This document shows positions 17,362 to 25,192 of a stretch of 64,000 nucleotides of DNA, in pieces (the first letter of the stretch is position 1; each line of letters starts with the position of its first letter). The notes beneath the pieces are model-generated. The model was not told the origin of the DNA, made no database searches, and worked only from the letters and a program-made list of their open reading frames with translations. The stretch comes from DASYQD01 sp036005845 (GTDB lineage Bacteria; Acidobacteriota; Thermoanaerobaculia; Multivoradales; JAIOJS01): assembly GCA_036005845.1 (NCBI GenBank), contig DASYQD010000060.1:1-64000 (forward strand), read 5' to 3'. Both the position numbers and the translations under genes were made by a program.

Positions 17362-17786
17362 TCAGTAGATCTCGCCGCGCGACGAGGTGAGGACGCCGTC
17401 CTCGACGCTCAGCGTGTAGGCGATGCCGCCGCTGCCCTGCCAGCGGCGGAGGTCGAAGCGGCCGCCCGGGCCGATGCGGTAGACGTCGACGTCGCGGAAG
17501 GTCGGCGGTTTGCCGGCGATGCACACCTCGGGCGGACCGGGCGTTCCCGGAGGCGCGCAGCACGAACGAAGTCGCCGCCGCCGGCGTGCGCGCCCATGGC
17601 GACGTAGTTCTCGTCGAAGTGGTCGCCGCCGCCCTGGAGGACGAGGAGCCCGCTCGTCTTGGTGACCACGTCGGCGGGGTTGCCGACCACGAAGTGGCGG
17701 TAGCCGGGCGCGGCTGACGGCGCTACGGCGGAGCAGCCGAGCGGCACCAGGCAGGCGATGACCAACGGTGCTGCCGCGTGTATCAA
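17362..17786 (-). pseudogene. Decayed cyanophycinase-like (peptidase S51) lipoprotein gene
   Basis: A TTG start gives a lipoprotein-type signal (LVIACLVPLGC) and then VLQGGGDHFDENYVAMGAHA and AGGGDFV, typical of the start of S51 cyanophycinase-like proteins. One extra T then shifts the frame: VLRASG follows in another frame. After that most of the domain is missing, and a third frame holds an intact-looking C-terminus (GKPPTFRDVDVYRIGPGGRF, YTLSVEDGVLTSSRGEIY). About 130-150 central codons, including the catalytic Ser region, are gone. The family call is from motif pattern; the broken state is read directly. Confidence 0.65.
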
Positions 17787-17832
17787 GCGATGATCGTATC
17801 GCCGTGCACGCGGCCGTGGCATCATCGCCCGC

Positions 17833-19071
17833 ATGACTGTCCGGCGAACGTTTCCATGGCCGATGTGCGTGCTCCTCGGCGCGCCCTTGGCGGCGGCGGC
17901 GCTTGCGATGTCACCGCCGGAGGCGGCTCCACCGCCTCCGCGGCCGCTGGCGGGCACCGTCTTCCTCGACCGCAACGGCGACGGCGAGCGACAGCCTGAC
18001 GAGACCGGCGTCGCCGGCGCGCGGGTGTCGGATCAGCAGAGCACCGTGCTCACCGGCGCGCGCGGCGAGTGGTCGATCGCCCACGCCGGCGGCTACGGCG
18101 TCGTCTACGCCAGCGCGCCCGCCGGCTATCGCGTCGCCGGCAGCTTCTGGAAGCCGGCATCGCCCGGCGCTATCGCCATCGACTTCCCGCTCGTGGCCGC
18201 GCCGACCCCGCGCTCGTTCACCTTCATCCACGCCTCCGACCCGCACGTGAGCGAAGCGAGCGTCGCCCGCCTGCGCGCCGCGCGCGCCATCGTCGAGCAA
18301 CAGCATCCCGACTTCGTGCTGATGACGGGCGACCTGGTCAAGGATGCGCTGCGCGTCGGCGAGGCGGAGGCGCGCGGCTACTACGACCTCTACGTCGGCG
18401 AGGCGGCGCGCTTCCCGGTGCCGGTGTGGAACGTACCCGGCAACCACGAGAACTTCGGCATCGAGCGCCACCTGTCACTGGTGCCGCCGACGCATTCGCT
18501 CTACGGCAAGAAGATGTACCGCCAGCGCCTCGGGCCGAACTACTACTCGTTCGACTACGGCGGCATCCACTTCGTCGGCCTCGACAGCGTCGACGTCGAC
18601 GACCTCTGGTACTACGGCCACGTCGACACGGCGCAGATCGCCTGGTTGAAAGGCGATCTGGCGACCGTGCCGGCGACGACGCCCGTCGTCACCTTCAACC
18701 ACATCCCGTTCGTCACCGCGGTGTGGGCACTCGGCGGCTACGACGACGAGCCACCGGCGCCGACGCTGATCAAGATCGGCGGCAAGGAGCAGTTCCGCCA
18801 TTCGGTCAGCAACCTCGACGAGGTGCTGGCGGCGATCGCGCCGCATCCCTGGCCGCTGGCGCTCGGCGGCCACATGCACACGCGCGAGACGCTGCGCTAC
18901 GAGGCGGGCGCGGTGGTCACGCGCTTCGAGCAGGCTGCCGCCATCGTCGGTCCCAACGAGGCGGGGCCGCTGACGATGACGTCGGGGGTGACGCTCTACC
19001 GCGTCGAGGACGGCCGCATCGACACCGGCACTTTCCTGCCGCTGGATCCTCCGGAACCGCCGGCGCATTGA
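17833..19071 (+). CDS. Exported metallophosphoesterase with N-terminal SdrB-like/MetallophosN domain
   Basis: A 412-residue exported phosphoesterase. A signal segment (WPMCVLLGAPLAAAALAM) is followed by a small beta-sandwich (about 38-125, GTVFLDRNGDGERQPDETGV) like the SdrD-B/MetallophosN domain. The calcineurin-like domain comes next with HASDPHVS, LMTGDLVKD, VPGNHENFG, FNHIPF and ALGGHMHTRE. All metal ligands appear present. The substrate is unknown. It is divergent from the broken cyanophycinase-like gene and convergent with the slipin gene, with a hairpin terminator between. Confidence 0.88.
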   Translation: MTVRRTFPWPMCVLLGAPLAAAALAMSPPEAAPPPPRPLAGTVFLDRNGDGERQPDETGVAGARVSDQQSTVLTGARGEWSIAHAGGYGVVYASAPAGYRVAGSFWKPASPGAIAIDFPLVAAPTPRSFTFIHASDPHVSEASVARLRAARAIVEQQHPDFVLMTGDLVKDALRVGEAEARGYYDLYVGEAARFPVPVWNVPGNHENFGIERHLSLVPPTHSLYGKKMYRQRLGPNYYSFDYGGIHFVGLDSVDVDDLWYYGHVDTAQIAWLKGDLATVPATTPVVTFNHIPFVTAVWALGGYDDEPPAPTLIKIGGKEQFRHSVSNLDEVLAAIAPHPWPLALGGHMHTRETLRYEAGAVVTRFEQAAAIVGPNEAGPLTMTSGVTLYRVEDGRIDTGTFLPLDPPEPPAH

Positions 19072-19072
19072 A

Positions 19073-19114
19073 AAGAAGCGGCCGCCCTGCGGACGTGGGT
19101 CCGCGGAGCGGCCG
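19073..19114 (-). terminator. Intrinsic terminator of the slipin gene
   Basis: CGGCCGCCCTGCGGAC and GTCCGCGGAGCGGCCG pair as a long, nearly perfect stem with a 4-base loop. Read on the minus strand, the stem is followed by CTTCTTTT, a suitable T-run for terminating the slipin transcript. On the plus strand no T-run follows, so termination there would be weaker. Confidence 0.75.
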
Positions 19115-19117
19115 AGA

Positions 19118-20218
19118 TCAAACCAGCTTGGTCACCTTCTCGGCCAGGCCCGACTCGCCGAGGATGACGGTGAGCTGGGCCTTGCCGGCGACCTTCTCGA
19201 GCACCTCGAGCTCGCGCAGGCGCATGAGTGCCGGGCTCGACTCGAAGATGCGCGCGGTGTTGGCCTGCGACCGCATCGCCGCGGTCTCCTCGCGGCGGGT
19301 GACGAGGTCGGCCTCGGCGGCCTTCTTCGCCTCCACCACGCGGTTGAGGATCGCCTTCATCTCGCCCGGCAGGATGACGTCGCGGATGCCGAGGCCGGTG
19401 ACCTCGAGACCCACGCCGGCAGCCCAGCCGCGCACCCGCTCGAGCAACTCGCGCTCGACGCCGTCCTTGGCGGCGAGCAGCGCGTCGAGCTCGCGGGCGC
19501 CCACCACGGCGCGCAGCGCCAGCTGCGCCTCGCGGTAAAGCGCCTGCTCGTACGACTCCACGGCCGCCACCGCGCGCGCCGCCTCGGCGACGCGGTAGGT
19601 GACGACGGCGTTGAGACGCAGGGTGACCTTGTCGGCGGTCATGATCTCCTGACCGCCGACGTCGAGCACCCGCTCGCGCAGGTCGACGTGCACGACGCGC
19701 AGGCGCGCCACGTCCTTCCAGAAGGCGTAGCGGCCCGGCTCGAGCGCCGCCGCGAGGCGGCCGTCGACGAACGCCAGCGCCACCTGGCCGGCCTCCACCT
19801 GCACCGCCTCGAGGAAGCGCGGCGCCGTCGGGCTGTTGAGCACCGCCGCGAGGTCCGGGTGCTCGAAGCGCACCATGCGTGCGTCGATCACCTCGACCTC
19901 GACCTTGCGGAAGGCCTTCCACAGCACCCACAGCCCGCGGCCGAGGATGGCGATGAAGCGGCCGTCCACCCACACCAGCGCGCGCTGGTACTCGGCGAGC
20001 TCGAGCACGATCGCCTCGTCACCGAGGGCGCCCGAACGCACGATGACGTCGAGGTCCGGCGACTCGAGGAAGGTGTCGCGCACCGACGTGCGCACCAGCC
20101 GCGTGCGGAGCAGCGGGTCGAAGACGAAGCTCCAGCCCGGCTGCAGGATGCGCTCGAAGATGCGGTCGCGGGAGAGCAGGCCGCGCTCGTACTTGCGAAT
20201 GTGAATCCAACGGAGCAT
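19118..20218 (-). CDS. Slipin / SPFH (band 7) family protein
   Basis: A 366-residue SPFH-domain protein close to slipins (stomatin-like). Recognisable segments are VLDVGGQEIMTADKVTLRLN, VTYRV, QALYREAQLALRAVVGAREL and the helical VEAKKAAEADLVTRREETAA region that drives oligomerisation. The usual N-terminal membrane hairpin is absent, and about 120 residues before the domain contain paired segments that resemble two half-copies of a small beta domain. The ATG at 20218 has GGAGG 6 bases upstream; the frame opens 6 codons earlier. Slipins often pair with an NfeD gene, which is missing here. Confidence 0.85.
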   Translation of the reverse strand: MLRWIHIRKYERGLLSRDRIFERILQPGWSFVFDPLLRTRLVRTSVRDTFLESPDLDVIVRSGALGDEAIVLELAEYQRALVWVDGRFIAILGRGLWVLWKAFRKVEVEVIDARMVRFEHPDLAAVLNSPTAPRFLEAVQVEAGQVALAFVDGRLAAALEPGRYAFWKDVARLRVVHVDLRERVLDVGGQEIMTADKVTLRLNAVVTYRVAEAARAVAAVESYEQALYREAQLALRAVVGARELDALLAAKDGVERELLERVRGWAAGVGLEVTGLGIRDVILPGEMKAILNRVVEAKKAAEADLVTRREETAAMRSQANTARIFESSPALMRLRELEVLEKVAGKAQLTVILGESGLAEKVTKLV

Positions 20219-20254
20219 GAGGCACCTCCAATTCAACTCGTTCTAATAACGGAT

Positions 20255-20320
20255 GGGCCCGCACGGCGGGCGGGCCCGTCCGCCGAGCCGGAGGGGCGGA
20301 CGTCTCCACCCCTCCGGCTC
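20255..20320. other. Two strong GC hairpins upstream of the slipin gene
   Basis: GGGCCCGC/GCGGGCCC (20255-20277, 7-base loop) and GAGCCGGAGGGG/CCCCTCCGGCTC (20285-20320, 12-bp perfect stem) lie in tandem 35-100 bases before the slipin start. No T-run follows on either strand. They could be leader structures or a REP-like element; there are no other copies in the window. The rest of the 500-bp gap to the tRNA-like gene shows no supported gene. Confidence 0.45.
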
Positions 20321-20341
20321 ACGTCGTGATGCCGCCCCACC

Positions 20342-20359
20342 CGGGTCGGGCGGCAGGAA
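20342..20359. repeat. Short direct repeat, copy 1
   Basis: CGGGTCGGGCGGCAGGAA matches CGGGTCGGTCGGCAGGAA at 20684-20701 (17 of 18). The two copies bracket 320 bp without a recognised gene, and the second lies 21 bases past the 3' end of the tRNA-like gene. Confidence 0.35.
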
Positions 20360-20683
20360 CCGACCGAAACACTTGCTATTCCTGGCGACACCGGGCCACG
20401 GGAAAGGGGTGACCTTCCCGAGGGCACGCCACGCGGCAGGCGCCACGTCGACGAGCGCGGAACGACGGGTCGGGCTTGCTTACTGAGCGATCCGGCGCCG
20501 TCCCTCTCCATGGGCCGCAGGCGCCCACGAATCAGCTCGGGTGGCAGGATAACGTTTCGGTCAAGCCGGAATCCGACGCTGCAAGGCGCCGCCGCACGCT
20601 GCCGCGCGTCGCCGCCGACCGGGCGCGACGGATCGCGCGCGATCGCCGGACGGCGCCGGCGGGCGCCCACCGGGACGGGCCCT

Positions 20684-20701
20684 CGGGTCGGTCGGCAGGA
20701 A
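20684..20701. repeat. Short direct repeat, copy 2
   Basis: See 20342-20359 for the partner copy. The position just past the tRNA-like 3' end would suit the scar of an integrated element, but an 18-mer in GC-rich DNA is weak evidence. Confidence 0.35.
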
Positions 20702-20721
20702 TGGCAGGCTTTTCAGGCCCG

Positions 20722-20795
20722 ATTGTGGAGCGGGAGTCGAACCCGCGACACCCGAGTTATGAGCTCGGTGCTCTACCCAGCTGAGCTATCCATTC
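20722..20795 (-). tRNA. tRNA-Met-like gene, anticodon CAU, with a poorly paired acceptor stem
   Basis: The minus strand holds a good D-arm (GCTC...GAGC), anticodon arm CCGAG-CTCATAA-CTCGG (anticodon CAU), variable loop GTGTC and T-arm GCGGG-TTCGACT-CCCGC. The acceptor strands, GAATGGA and TCCACAA, pair only at the four inner positions; the three outer pairs are mismatched. CCA is not encoded. The core is that of an elongator Met (or Ile2) tRNA. With three broken end pairs it may be a degenerate copy, or the 5' end may have been replaced by recombination. Confidence 0.65.
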
Positions 20796-20945
20796 GCTCC
20801 GATGCCACCTTCGTCAGAACCCGTTCGCGGAATACGCGACGCCGATCAACGAGTGAGGCGTGCGCACCGCCGGCCCGGTGGAATCAGCTGTTGAATGTCT
20901 GCTTGTCAGTCGATGCCTCCTTCGCGGTTCAGAACGATTCAGAGC

Positions 20946-20993
20946 AGGGAAAAACGAAACGAGCCTTCCGAGAGGTGTCCCCGGAAGGCTCGT
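20946..20993 (-). terminator. Intrinsic terminator of the small transcription unit
   Basis: Read on the minus strand, ACGAGCCTTCCG pairs perfectly over 12 bp with CGGAAGGCTCGT across an 11-base loop, and is followed by TTCGTTTTTCCC. It closes the unit that starts at the promoter at 21172-21200. Confidence 0.8.
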
Positions 20994-21024
20994 CGTTCGC
21001 AAGCGCGAAGGCTGGAACGCGCGC

Positions 21025-21141
21025 CTAGGAGGGCACCTCGATCGCCCGGGCAAACCACTTCTGTCCGTCGGCTCGCCTGGTCGAGGAGCCGGCGCTGGTG
21101 GCTGTTGGGCAACAGATCAATTTGGGTTGGCGCGCGTGCAT
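21025..21141 (-). CDS. Candidate 38-residue small protein
   Basis: A short ORF beginning MHARQPKLICC and ending KWFARAIEVPS sits within a defined transcript: a near-consensus sigma-70 promoter starts about 25 bases upstream and a strong terminator lies about 30 bases downstream. GAGGA is 10 bases before the ATG. About three quarters of its codons end in G or C, in line with nearby genes though not proof. There is a CC pair at residues 10-11 and no membrane segment. No family is recognised. The transcript may instead act as a non-coding RNA: ACGCGCGCC near its 5' end can pair with GGCGCGCGT near its 3' end. Confidence 0.4.
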   Translation of the reverse strand: MHARQPKLICCPTATSAGSSTRRADGQKWFARAIEVPS

Positions 21142-21171
21142 CGAAAGTCGTTCCTCGTTCGAAGGAGGCGC

Positions 21172-21200
21172 ATTATCCGGATCCACGGCACACTTGTCAA
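21172..21200 (-). promoter_or_regulatory. Near-consensus sigma-70 promoter of the small transcription unit
   Basis: Read on the minus strand, TTGACA (21200-21195), a 17-base spacer and GATAAT (21177-21172) form the best sigma-70 promoter seen in the window. Transcription would start near 21165 and run about 220 bases to the terminator at 20946. The promoter lies 37 bases past the stop of the TIGR03118 gene and serves a separate unit. Confidence 0.8.
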
Positions 21201-21237
21201 GCATTCCGTACGACCATTGCGTACGACCAAGGTGCCG

Positions 21238-22323
21238 TCACGGCCGGTCGATGCGTCCGAAGAGCCCATGCTCCTCGTCGTCCGGTCCGGCGGCAAAGTA
21301 GAGGGTCGTCTGGACACCCGCGATGCCGCCGTTGCCGAAGGCGATGCCCCACAGCCCGTCGATGACGATCGCCTTGCCGTCGGTACCCTTCAGATGTCCC
21401 TTGGCCGCGAAAGTCGTCGCATCGAACGCGTTGATGCGGCCATCGCCGAAGTTGCCGATCAGCAGCCGGCCGCCGAAGCGGCCGAATTTGCCGGGCGCTA
21501 GTGCCATCCCCCAGGGCGCGTTCAAGGCTCCGCCCGTGGCGACGCGCGCCAGCAGGCGGCCGTCGAGATCGTACGCGTCGACGATGCCGAGGCCGGGGCC
21601 GGTGACTTCCTCCTCGGCCTCGTCGTCTTGCAGCGCGTAGGCGACGAAGACGCGGCCGGCGAGGGTCTGGATGCCGAACGGCGCGTAGCCGTGCGGCAAC
21701 TGCGGGTCGCTGAAGCCGCCGGCGACGACTATGGAAGAGAAGTTGGCGTCGAACACGTCGACGCGCGCGTTGTGGAAGTCGGCGGCGTAGAGGCGCGTGC
21801 CGGCAGTCGTCGAGTCGATGGCGAGTCCCTTGTAGCTCGCCTCCTCGCCGGAGCGGTCGACGACCACCACGGCCTGCGTCGGAGGCGCGAGCGTCGGGCT
21901 CCAGGCGGAGATGGTGCCGTCCTCGCTGGCGAACAGGAAGCGGGCGGCGCCATCGCCGGGGATGACGAAGCCGGCGCCGGCGTTGAAGACGATACCGGTG
22001 GGCGCGCCGGGAACGGCGACGACGAGGGACTGCTTGACGCCGTTGCCGTTGTAGAGCAGCGACTTGCCGCTGTCGGCGGCGTTGACCCACCACGGCCCGG
22101 TGGCGCTGGCGGCCAGGCCCCAGCCGTTGACGAGGTCGTGGTCGACGTGCTCGGCGGGGACGCCGCCGTCGGAGACGAGGTCGCGGCGGTGGTACGCATT
22201 GCCGGGCTCGGCGGCGAAGGCGGAGCCGGCGAAGACGAGCGCCGCGAGCACGGCGGTGAGGAAAGCGGCGGTGGAAACGGCGCGGGACCTGCCGCGCATG
22301 GATGTCTCGGATCTTGCGTCCAT
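21238..22323 (-). CDS. Exported TIGR03118 family beta-propeller-like protein
   Basis: A 361-residue protein of the TIGR03118 family. A signal peptide (VSTAAFLTAVLAALVFAGSA, cut near AFA-AE) precedes repeated beta-propeller-type segments such as DLVNGWGLAASATGPWWVNA, LAIDSTTAGTRLYAADFHNA and GKFGRFGGRLLIGNFGDGRI, ending GIAGVQTTLYFAAGPDDEEH. These proteins are exported and of unknown function. The ATG at 22323 has GGGAGG 10 bases upstream; a second ATG at 22299 is possible. It is monocistronic, with a separate promoter just past its end. Confidence 0.85.
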   Translation of the reverse strand: MDARSETSMRGRSRAVSTAAFLTAVLAALVFAGSAFAAEPGNAYHRRDLVSDGGVPAEHVDHDLVNGWGLAASATGPWWVNAADSGKSLLYNGNGVKQSLVVAVPGAPTGIVFNAGAGFVIPGDGAARFLFASEDGTISAWSPTLAPPTQAVVVVDRSGEEASYKGLAIDSTTAGTRLYAADFHNARVDVFDANFSSIVVAGGFSDPQLPHGYAPFGIQTLAGRVFVAYALQDDEAEEEVTGPGLGIVDAYDLDGRLLARVATGGALNAPWGMALAPGKFGRFGGRLLIGNFGDGRINAFDATTFAAKGHLKGTDGKAIVIDGLWGIAFGNGGIAGVQTTLYFAAGPDDEEHGLFGRIDRP

Positions 22324-22463
22324 GACTTCTCAACCTCCCGGGTTGAAATGCGTAACGTGGTGTCGAGGATGGGAGCTCGCGTGGGCGGGGACGCCTGGCG
22401 GCTTGGACGCCTCGTCAAGACCGACGGTTCTGCGGCCTCCTTTCTGCGTGCGAAAGCCACGCT

Positions 22464-22526
22464 CGGAGCGCGACCGGACGGCCGCGCTCCCTTTCGTTCC
22501 TAGGTACCCGCTGCGCGACAGCGGGT
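22464..22526. other. Two GC hairpins in the 230-bp gap between TIGR03118 and doxX genes
   Basis: GGAGCGCG...CGCGCTCC (22466-22491, followed on the plus strand by CTTTCGTTCC) and ACCCGCTG/CAGCGGGT (22506-22526, 5-base loop) lie just past the doxX stop. They may reduce read-through from doxX. No T-run on the minus strand makes this uncertain. Nothing else is recognised in the gap. Confidence 0.4.
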
Positions 22527-22554
22527 TCAACAGGGCCCGGGCTCCGGTGCGCGA

Positions 22555-22977
22555 TCAGACCGTGCGGCGGCGCTCGCGCAGGGCGTCGAGACTCCACGGC
22601 CCGGCGCCGGCCGCCGAGAAGTAGAGCCACACCAAGGAGTAGAGCATCGCCGGCATCCCCTGGTTGACGGTCGGCCAGAACGAGGTCGGGAAGTGGAACT
22701 CGAAGTAGGCCACCGCCATCTCGCCCGCGAGCACGAAGGCGGCGGGGCGCGTGAACAAGCCGACCAGCACCAACGCGCCGAGGACGATCTCGAGCAGCGC
22801 GCCGATCCACATCTGCGACCACAGCGGCACGGTGCCGCCGCCAGGCATGGCGGTGGGAACGCCAAACATCTTCGTCGTGCCGGCGGTGATGAAAACGAAG
22901 GCCAGAACGATGCGCAGCAGGCTCAAGATCTGCGGCGCCCAGCTCGACCATTTCGAGGCGACGTTCGATGCGCTCAT
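22555..22977 (-). CDS. DoxX family membrane protein
   Basis: A 140-residue protein with four predicted membrane helices, beginning LLRIVLAFVFITAGTTKMFG, the usual first helix and basic turn of DoxX proteins. The second helix carries IGALLEIVLGALVLVGLFTR. DoxX relatives are linked to thiosulfate or sulfide handling and oxidative stress, but most are uncharacterised. There is no partner gene that narrows the role. Confidence 0.88.
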   Translation of the reverse strand: MSASNVASKWSSWAPQILSLLRIVLAFVFITAGTTKMFGVPTAMPGGGTVPLWSQMWIGALLEIVLGALVLVGLFTRPAAFVLAGEMAVAYFEFHFPTSFWPTVNQGMPAMLYSLVWLYFSAAGAGPWSLDALRERRRTV

Positions 22978-23082
22978 GGATTCCTCCTCACGGTTCGTTG
23001 GCCTTCATGGAGAAGACGAACGACATGCGACGAAATCGACGGGATTGGCCCGCGAGGGCGGCGCTCTGCCCGACGACGCGTG

Positions 23083-23481
23083 CTATCGGCCGGCGATGAG
23101 CTCGGCTGCGGGAGTCACTGACGCGAGCGCGGCATCTGTCGTGATGAGCGGCGCTTCGAGGCGAGCCGCAAGCGTCACGTACAGTCCGTCGAGCAGCCGA
23201 ATGGCCTGCCTCAGCTGCCACGCTCCGTCGAGCAGTGAGGCCAACTCGTGGCGGCGGATGGGTGCCCCGGCGACTTGCGCGAGCCGGCTGGCTACGTCGG
23301 CAACGGACAGCTTGCCGGCGCGCTGAAGCCGCCCAAGCGCCGAGAGCACCTCGGCGTCGAAGTGCGCCGGAGCATGCAGCTCGTGATCCTCGAGCCGGCC
23401 CCGCACCGCATCGCCCAGTGGCGATCCGATGAGCAAGTCGACCATCGCTGAAGCGTCGACGACGGCGCGACGACTGTTCAT
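23083..23481 (-). CDS. vapC: PIN-domain toxin (VapC family)
   Basis: A 132-residue PIN nuclease. The acidic active site is present: VVDASAMVDLLIG (Asp9), DAEVLSALGRL (Glu), LDGLYVTLAARL (Asp) and LITTDAAL (Asp). VapC toxins cleave tRNA or rRNA when freed from their antitoxin. It overlaps the vapB stop by 4 bases (ATGA), the usual translational coupling. The target cannot be told from sequence. Confidence 0.9.
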   Translation of the reverse strand: MNSRRAVVDASAMVDLLIGSPLGDAVRGRLEDHELHAPAHFDAEVLSALGRLQRAGKLSVADVASRLAQVAGAPIRRHELASLLDGAWQLRQAIRLLDGLYVTLAARLEAPLITTDAALASVTPAAELIAGR

Positions 23482-23705
23482 GTTCCCCCGTCGAGGTCGC
23501 CCTTCGCTTCGCGCACCGCGCGCAGCACATCCTCGTGGCTGATACGCGTGCGCTCGAGTGCCGCCACCGAATCAAGCCATGCGTTGACCTGTTCGACGCT
23601 CAGCGCGCTTTTCACCGCCTCTTGGGCGAGCTTGGACACGTTGAGACCGGCGGTCTTCGCCTCTTCGGCGAGCGCATCCGGGAGATAAATGTTCACCCGC
23701 GCCAT
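23478..23705 (-). CDS. vapB: VapB-type antitoxin
   Basis: A 75-residue protein with an N-terminal ribbon-helix-helix-like segment (MARVNIYLPDALAEEAKTAG, NVSKLAQEAVKSAL) for DNA binding and an acidic C-terminal half to wrap the toxin. The ATG at 23705 follows a TATATT -10 element by 6 bases, so a leaderless message and self-repression over the start site are likely. The longer frame opening at 23732 would run through the promoter and is rejected. Confidence 0.87.
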   Translation of the reverse strand: MARVNIYLPDALAEEAKTAGLNVSKLAQEAVKSALSVEQVNAWLDSVAALERTRISHEDVLRAVREAKGDLDGGT

Positions 23706-23711
23706 GCGCAC

Positions 23712-23740
23712 AATATACACACCCGCCCGCACGGCGCCAA
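23712..23740 (-). promoter_or_regulatory. Promoter of vapBC
   Basis: On the minus strand, TTGGCG (23740-23735), 17 bases, then TATATT (23717-23712), with the ATG 6 bases further on. Transcription would begin at or next to the start codon. The window's other antitoxin gene shows the same arrangement. Confidence 0.6.
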
Positions 23741-23768
23741 GCCCGCCGGCAGCTGGCCCCTCTGTCTG

Positions 23769-25160
23769 CTAATCCATCTGCTTGCGCAGCACCGTCGGGA
23801 TGTCGTAGTCGTCGACGCCCGACCAATTCGGACCGTAACCTCCGGAGTCCTCGGTTGCGTGTTGGGCGAGGACCTTCTTGAAGAAAGGCACCTCGTCCTC
23901 TTCGTCGGCGGCCGCCGCGGCGCGCTGATCGGCGGCGGGTGGACGCAGCGGCTCGACGACCGCCGGCGGCGGCACGGGCAGCGCCGGCGCCGGTGCAAAG
24001 TCGACGACCGGCTCGGCCACCGCGGCCGGTGGCGGCACCGTCCTCACCACGGACAGCGCGCGGCGCTGTTCGACCGGCGAGCGATCGAGGCGCGGGTTGT
24101 CGATGGCCCGCGGCGGCTGCAGCAGCGGCCGCGGCTCGATCGCCGGCAGCGCCACGGTGCGCGCCTGGTACTTGAAGCCGGTCGCGATCACCGTCACCTT
24201 CATCTCGTCTTCGAGGTGCTCGTCGATGACCATGCCGGAGATGATGTTGGCGTCGGGGTCGACGGCCTCCTGAATGATGCGGCAGGCCTCCGCCACCTCG
24301 TAGAGCGTGAGGTCGCGCCCACCCGACACGTTCAGCAGCACGCCCTTCGCGCCCTCGATCGAGGTCTCCTCGAGCAGCGGCGAGCTGATCGCGCGCTGCG
24401 CTGCCTCGACGGCGCGGTTCTCGCCGCGGGCGACGCCGGTGCCCATCAGCGCCATGCCCATGCCGGTCATGATGGCGCGCACGTCGGCGAAGTCGACGTT
24501 GATCTCGCCGGGGATGGTGATGAGGTCGCTGATGCCCTGCACCGCCTGGCGCAGGACGTCGTCGGCGATGAGGAACGCCTCGGTGAGCGGCGTGCCGCGG
24601 TCGACGAAGTTGAGCAGGCGCTCGTTCGGAATGGTGATCAGGGTGTCGACCGAGCCGCGCAGCTCGTCGACGCCGCGCTCCGCCAATCCCATGCGCCGCC
24701 GCCCTTCGAACGAGAAAGGCTTCGTCACCACCGCCACGGTCAGCGCGCCGATCTCGGCCGCCAGCGAGGCGATGATGGGCACCGCTCCGGTGCCGGTACC
24801 GCCGCCAAGGCCGGCGGTCAAGAACACCATGTCGGCGCCCTCGAGGAGCTGGAGGATCTTGTCGGTGTCCTCGAGCGCCGCCTTGCGCCCCATCTCGGGG
24901 TCGCCGCCGGCGCCGAGCCCGCGCGTCAGCGCCGGCCCGAGCTGCATCTTCACCGGCGCGCGGCACTTCTTGAGCGCCTGCAGATCCGTATTGGCGGCGA
25001 TGAACTCGATGCCGCGCAGCCGCGCGTCGATCATGCGGTTGACGGCGTTGCCGCCGCCGCCGCCGACGCCGAACACCTTGATGCGCGCCGGCGGCAGCCC
25101 CTCCTCGTCGAGGGTGATGCCCGCGCCGTCGGCAGTCGTGGGGTCGTCGAAGAGGATCAT
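23769..25160 (-). CDS. ftsZ: Cell division protein FtsZ
   Basis: FtsZ (463 residues), the tubulin-like GTPase that forms the division ring. GTP-binding elements are clear: FGVGGGGGNAVNRM, AANTDLQAL, the tubulin signature GLGGGTGTGA, and the T7 region with EINVDFADVRAI. A Pro/Ala-rich linker (about 340-440) leads to the C-terminal tail DDYDIPTVLRKQMD, the docking peptide for FtsA and other partners. GGAG precedes the ATG by 6 bases. It is the last gene of the dcw cluster, 32 bases after ftsA. Confidence 0.97.
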   Translation of the reverse strand: MILFDDPTTADGAGITLDEEGLPPARIKVFGVGGGGGNAVNRMIDARLRGIEFIAANTDLQALKKCRAPVKMQLGPALTRGLGAGGDPEMGRKAALEDTDKILQLLEGADMVFLTAGLGGGTGTGAVPIIASLAAEIGALTVAVVTKPFSFEGRRRMGLAERGVDELRGSVDTLITIPNERLLNFVDRGTPLTEAFLIADDVLRQAVQGISDLITIPGEINVDFADVRAIMTGMGMALMGTGVARGENRAVEAAQRAISSPLLEETSIEGAKGVLLNVSGGRDLTLYEVAEACRIIQEAVDPDANIISGMVIDEHLEDEMKVTVIATGFKYQARTVALPAIEPRPLLQPPRAIDNPRLDRSPVEQRRALSVVRTVPPPAAVAEPVVDFAPAPALPVPPPAVVEPLRPPAADQRAAAAADEEDEVPFFKKVLAQHATEDSGGYGPNWSGVDDYDIPTVLRKQMD

Positions 25161-25192
25161 GGCGAGCTCCTTTGCTCCAGCGTCAGCGATCT

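Noticed and set aside
20946..21165. Identity as 6S RNA, tmRNA or SRP RNA
   Set aside because: Length suits 6S, but I could not fold the typical central bubble with closing stem, and the conserved tmRNA and SRP signatures are missing; kept as an unassigned unit.
20476..21501. Several plus-strand frames of 77-213 codons around the tRNA-like gene
   Set aside because: They have no domain, composition unlike nearby genes, and cross the tRNA, promoter and terminator in antisense.
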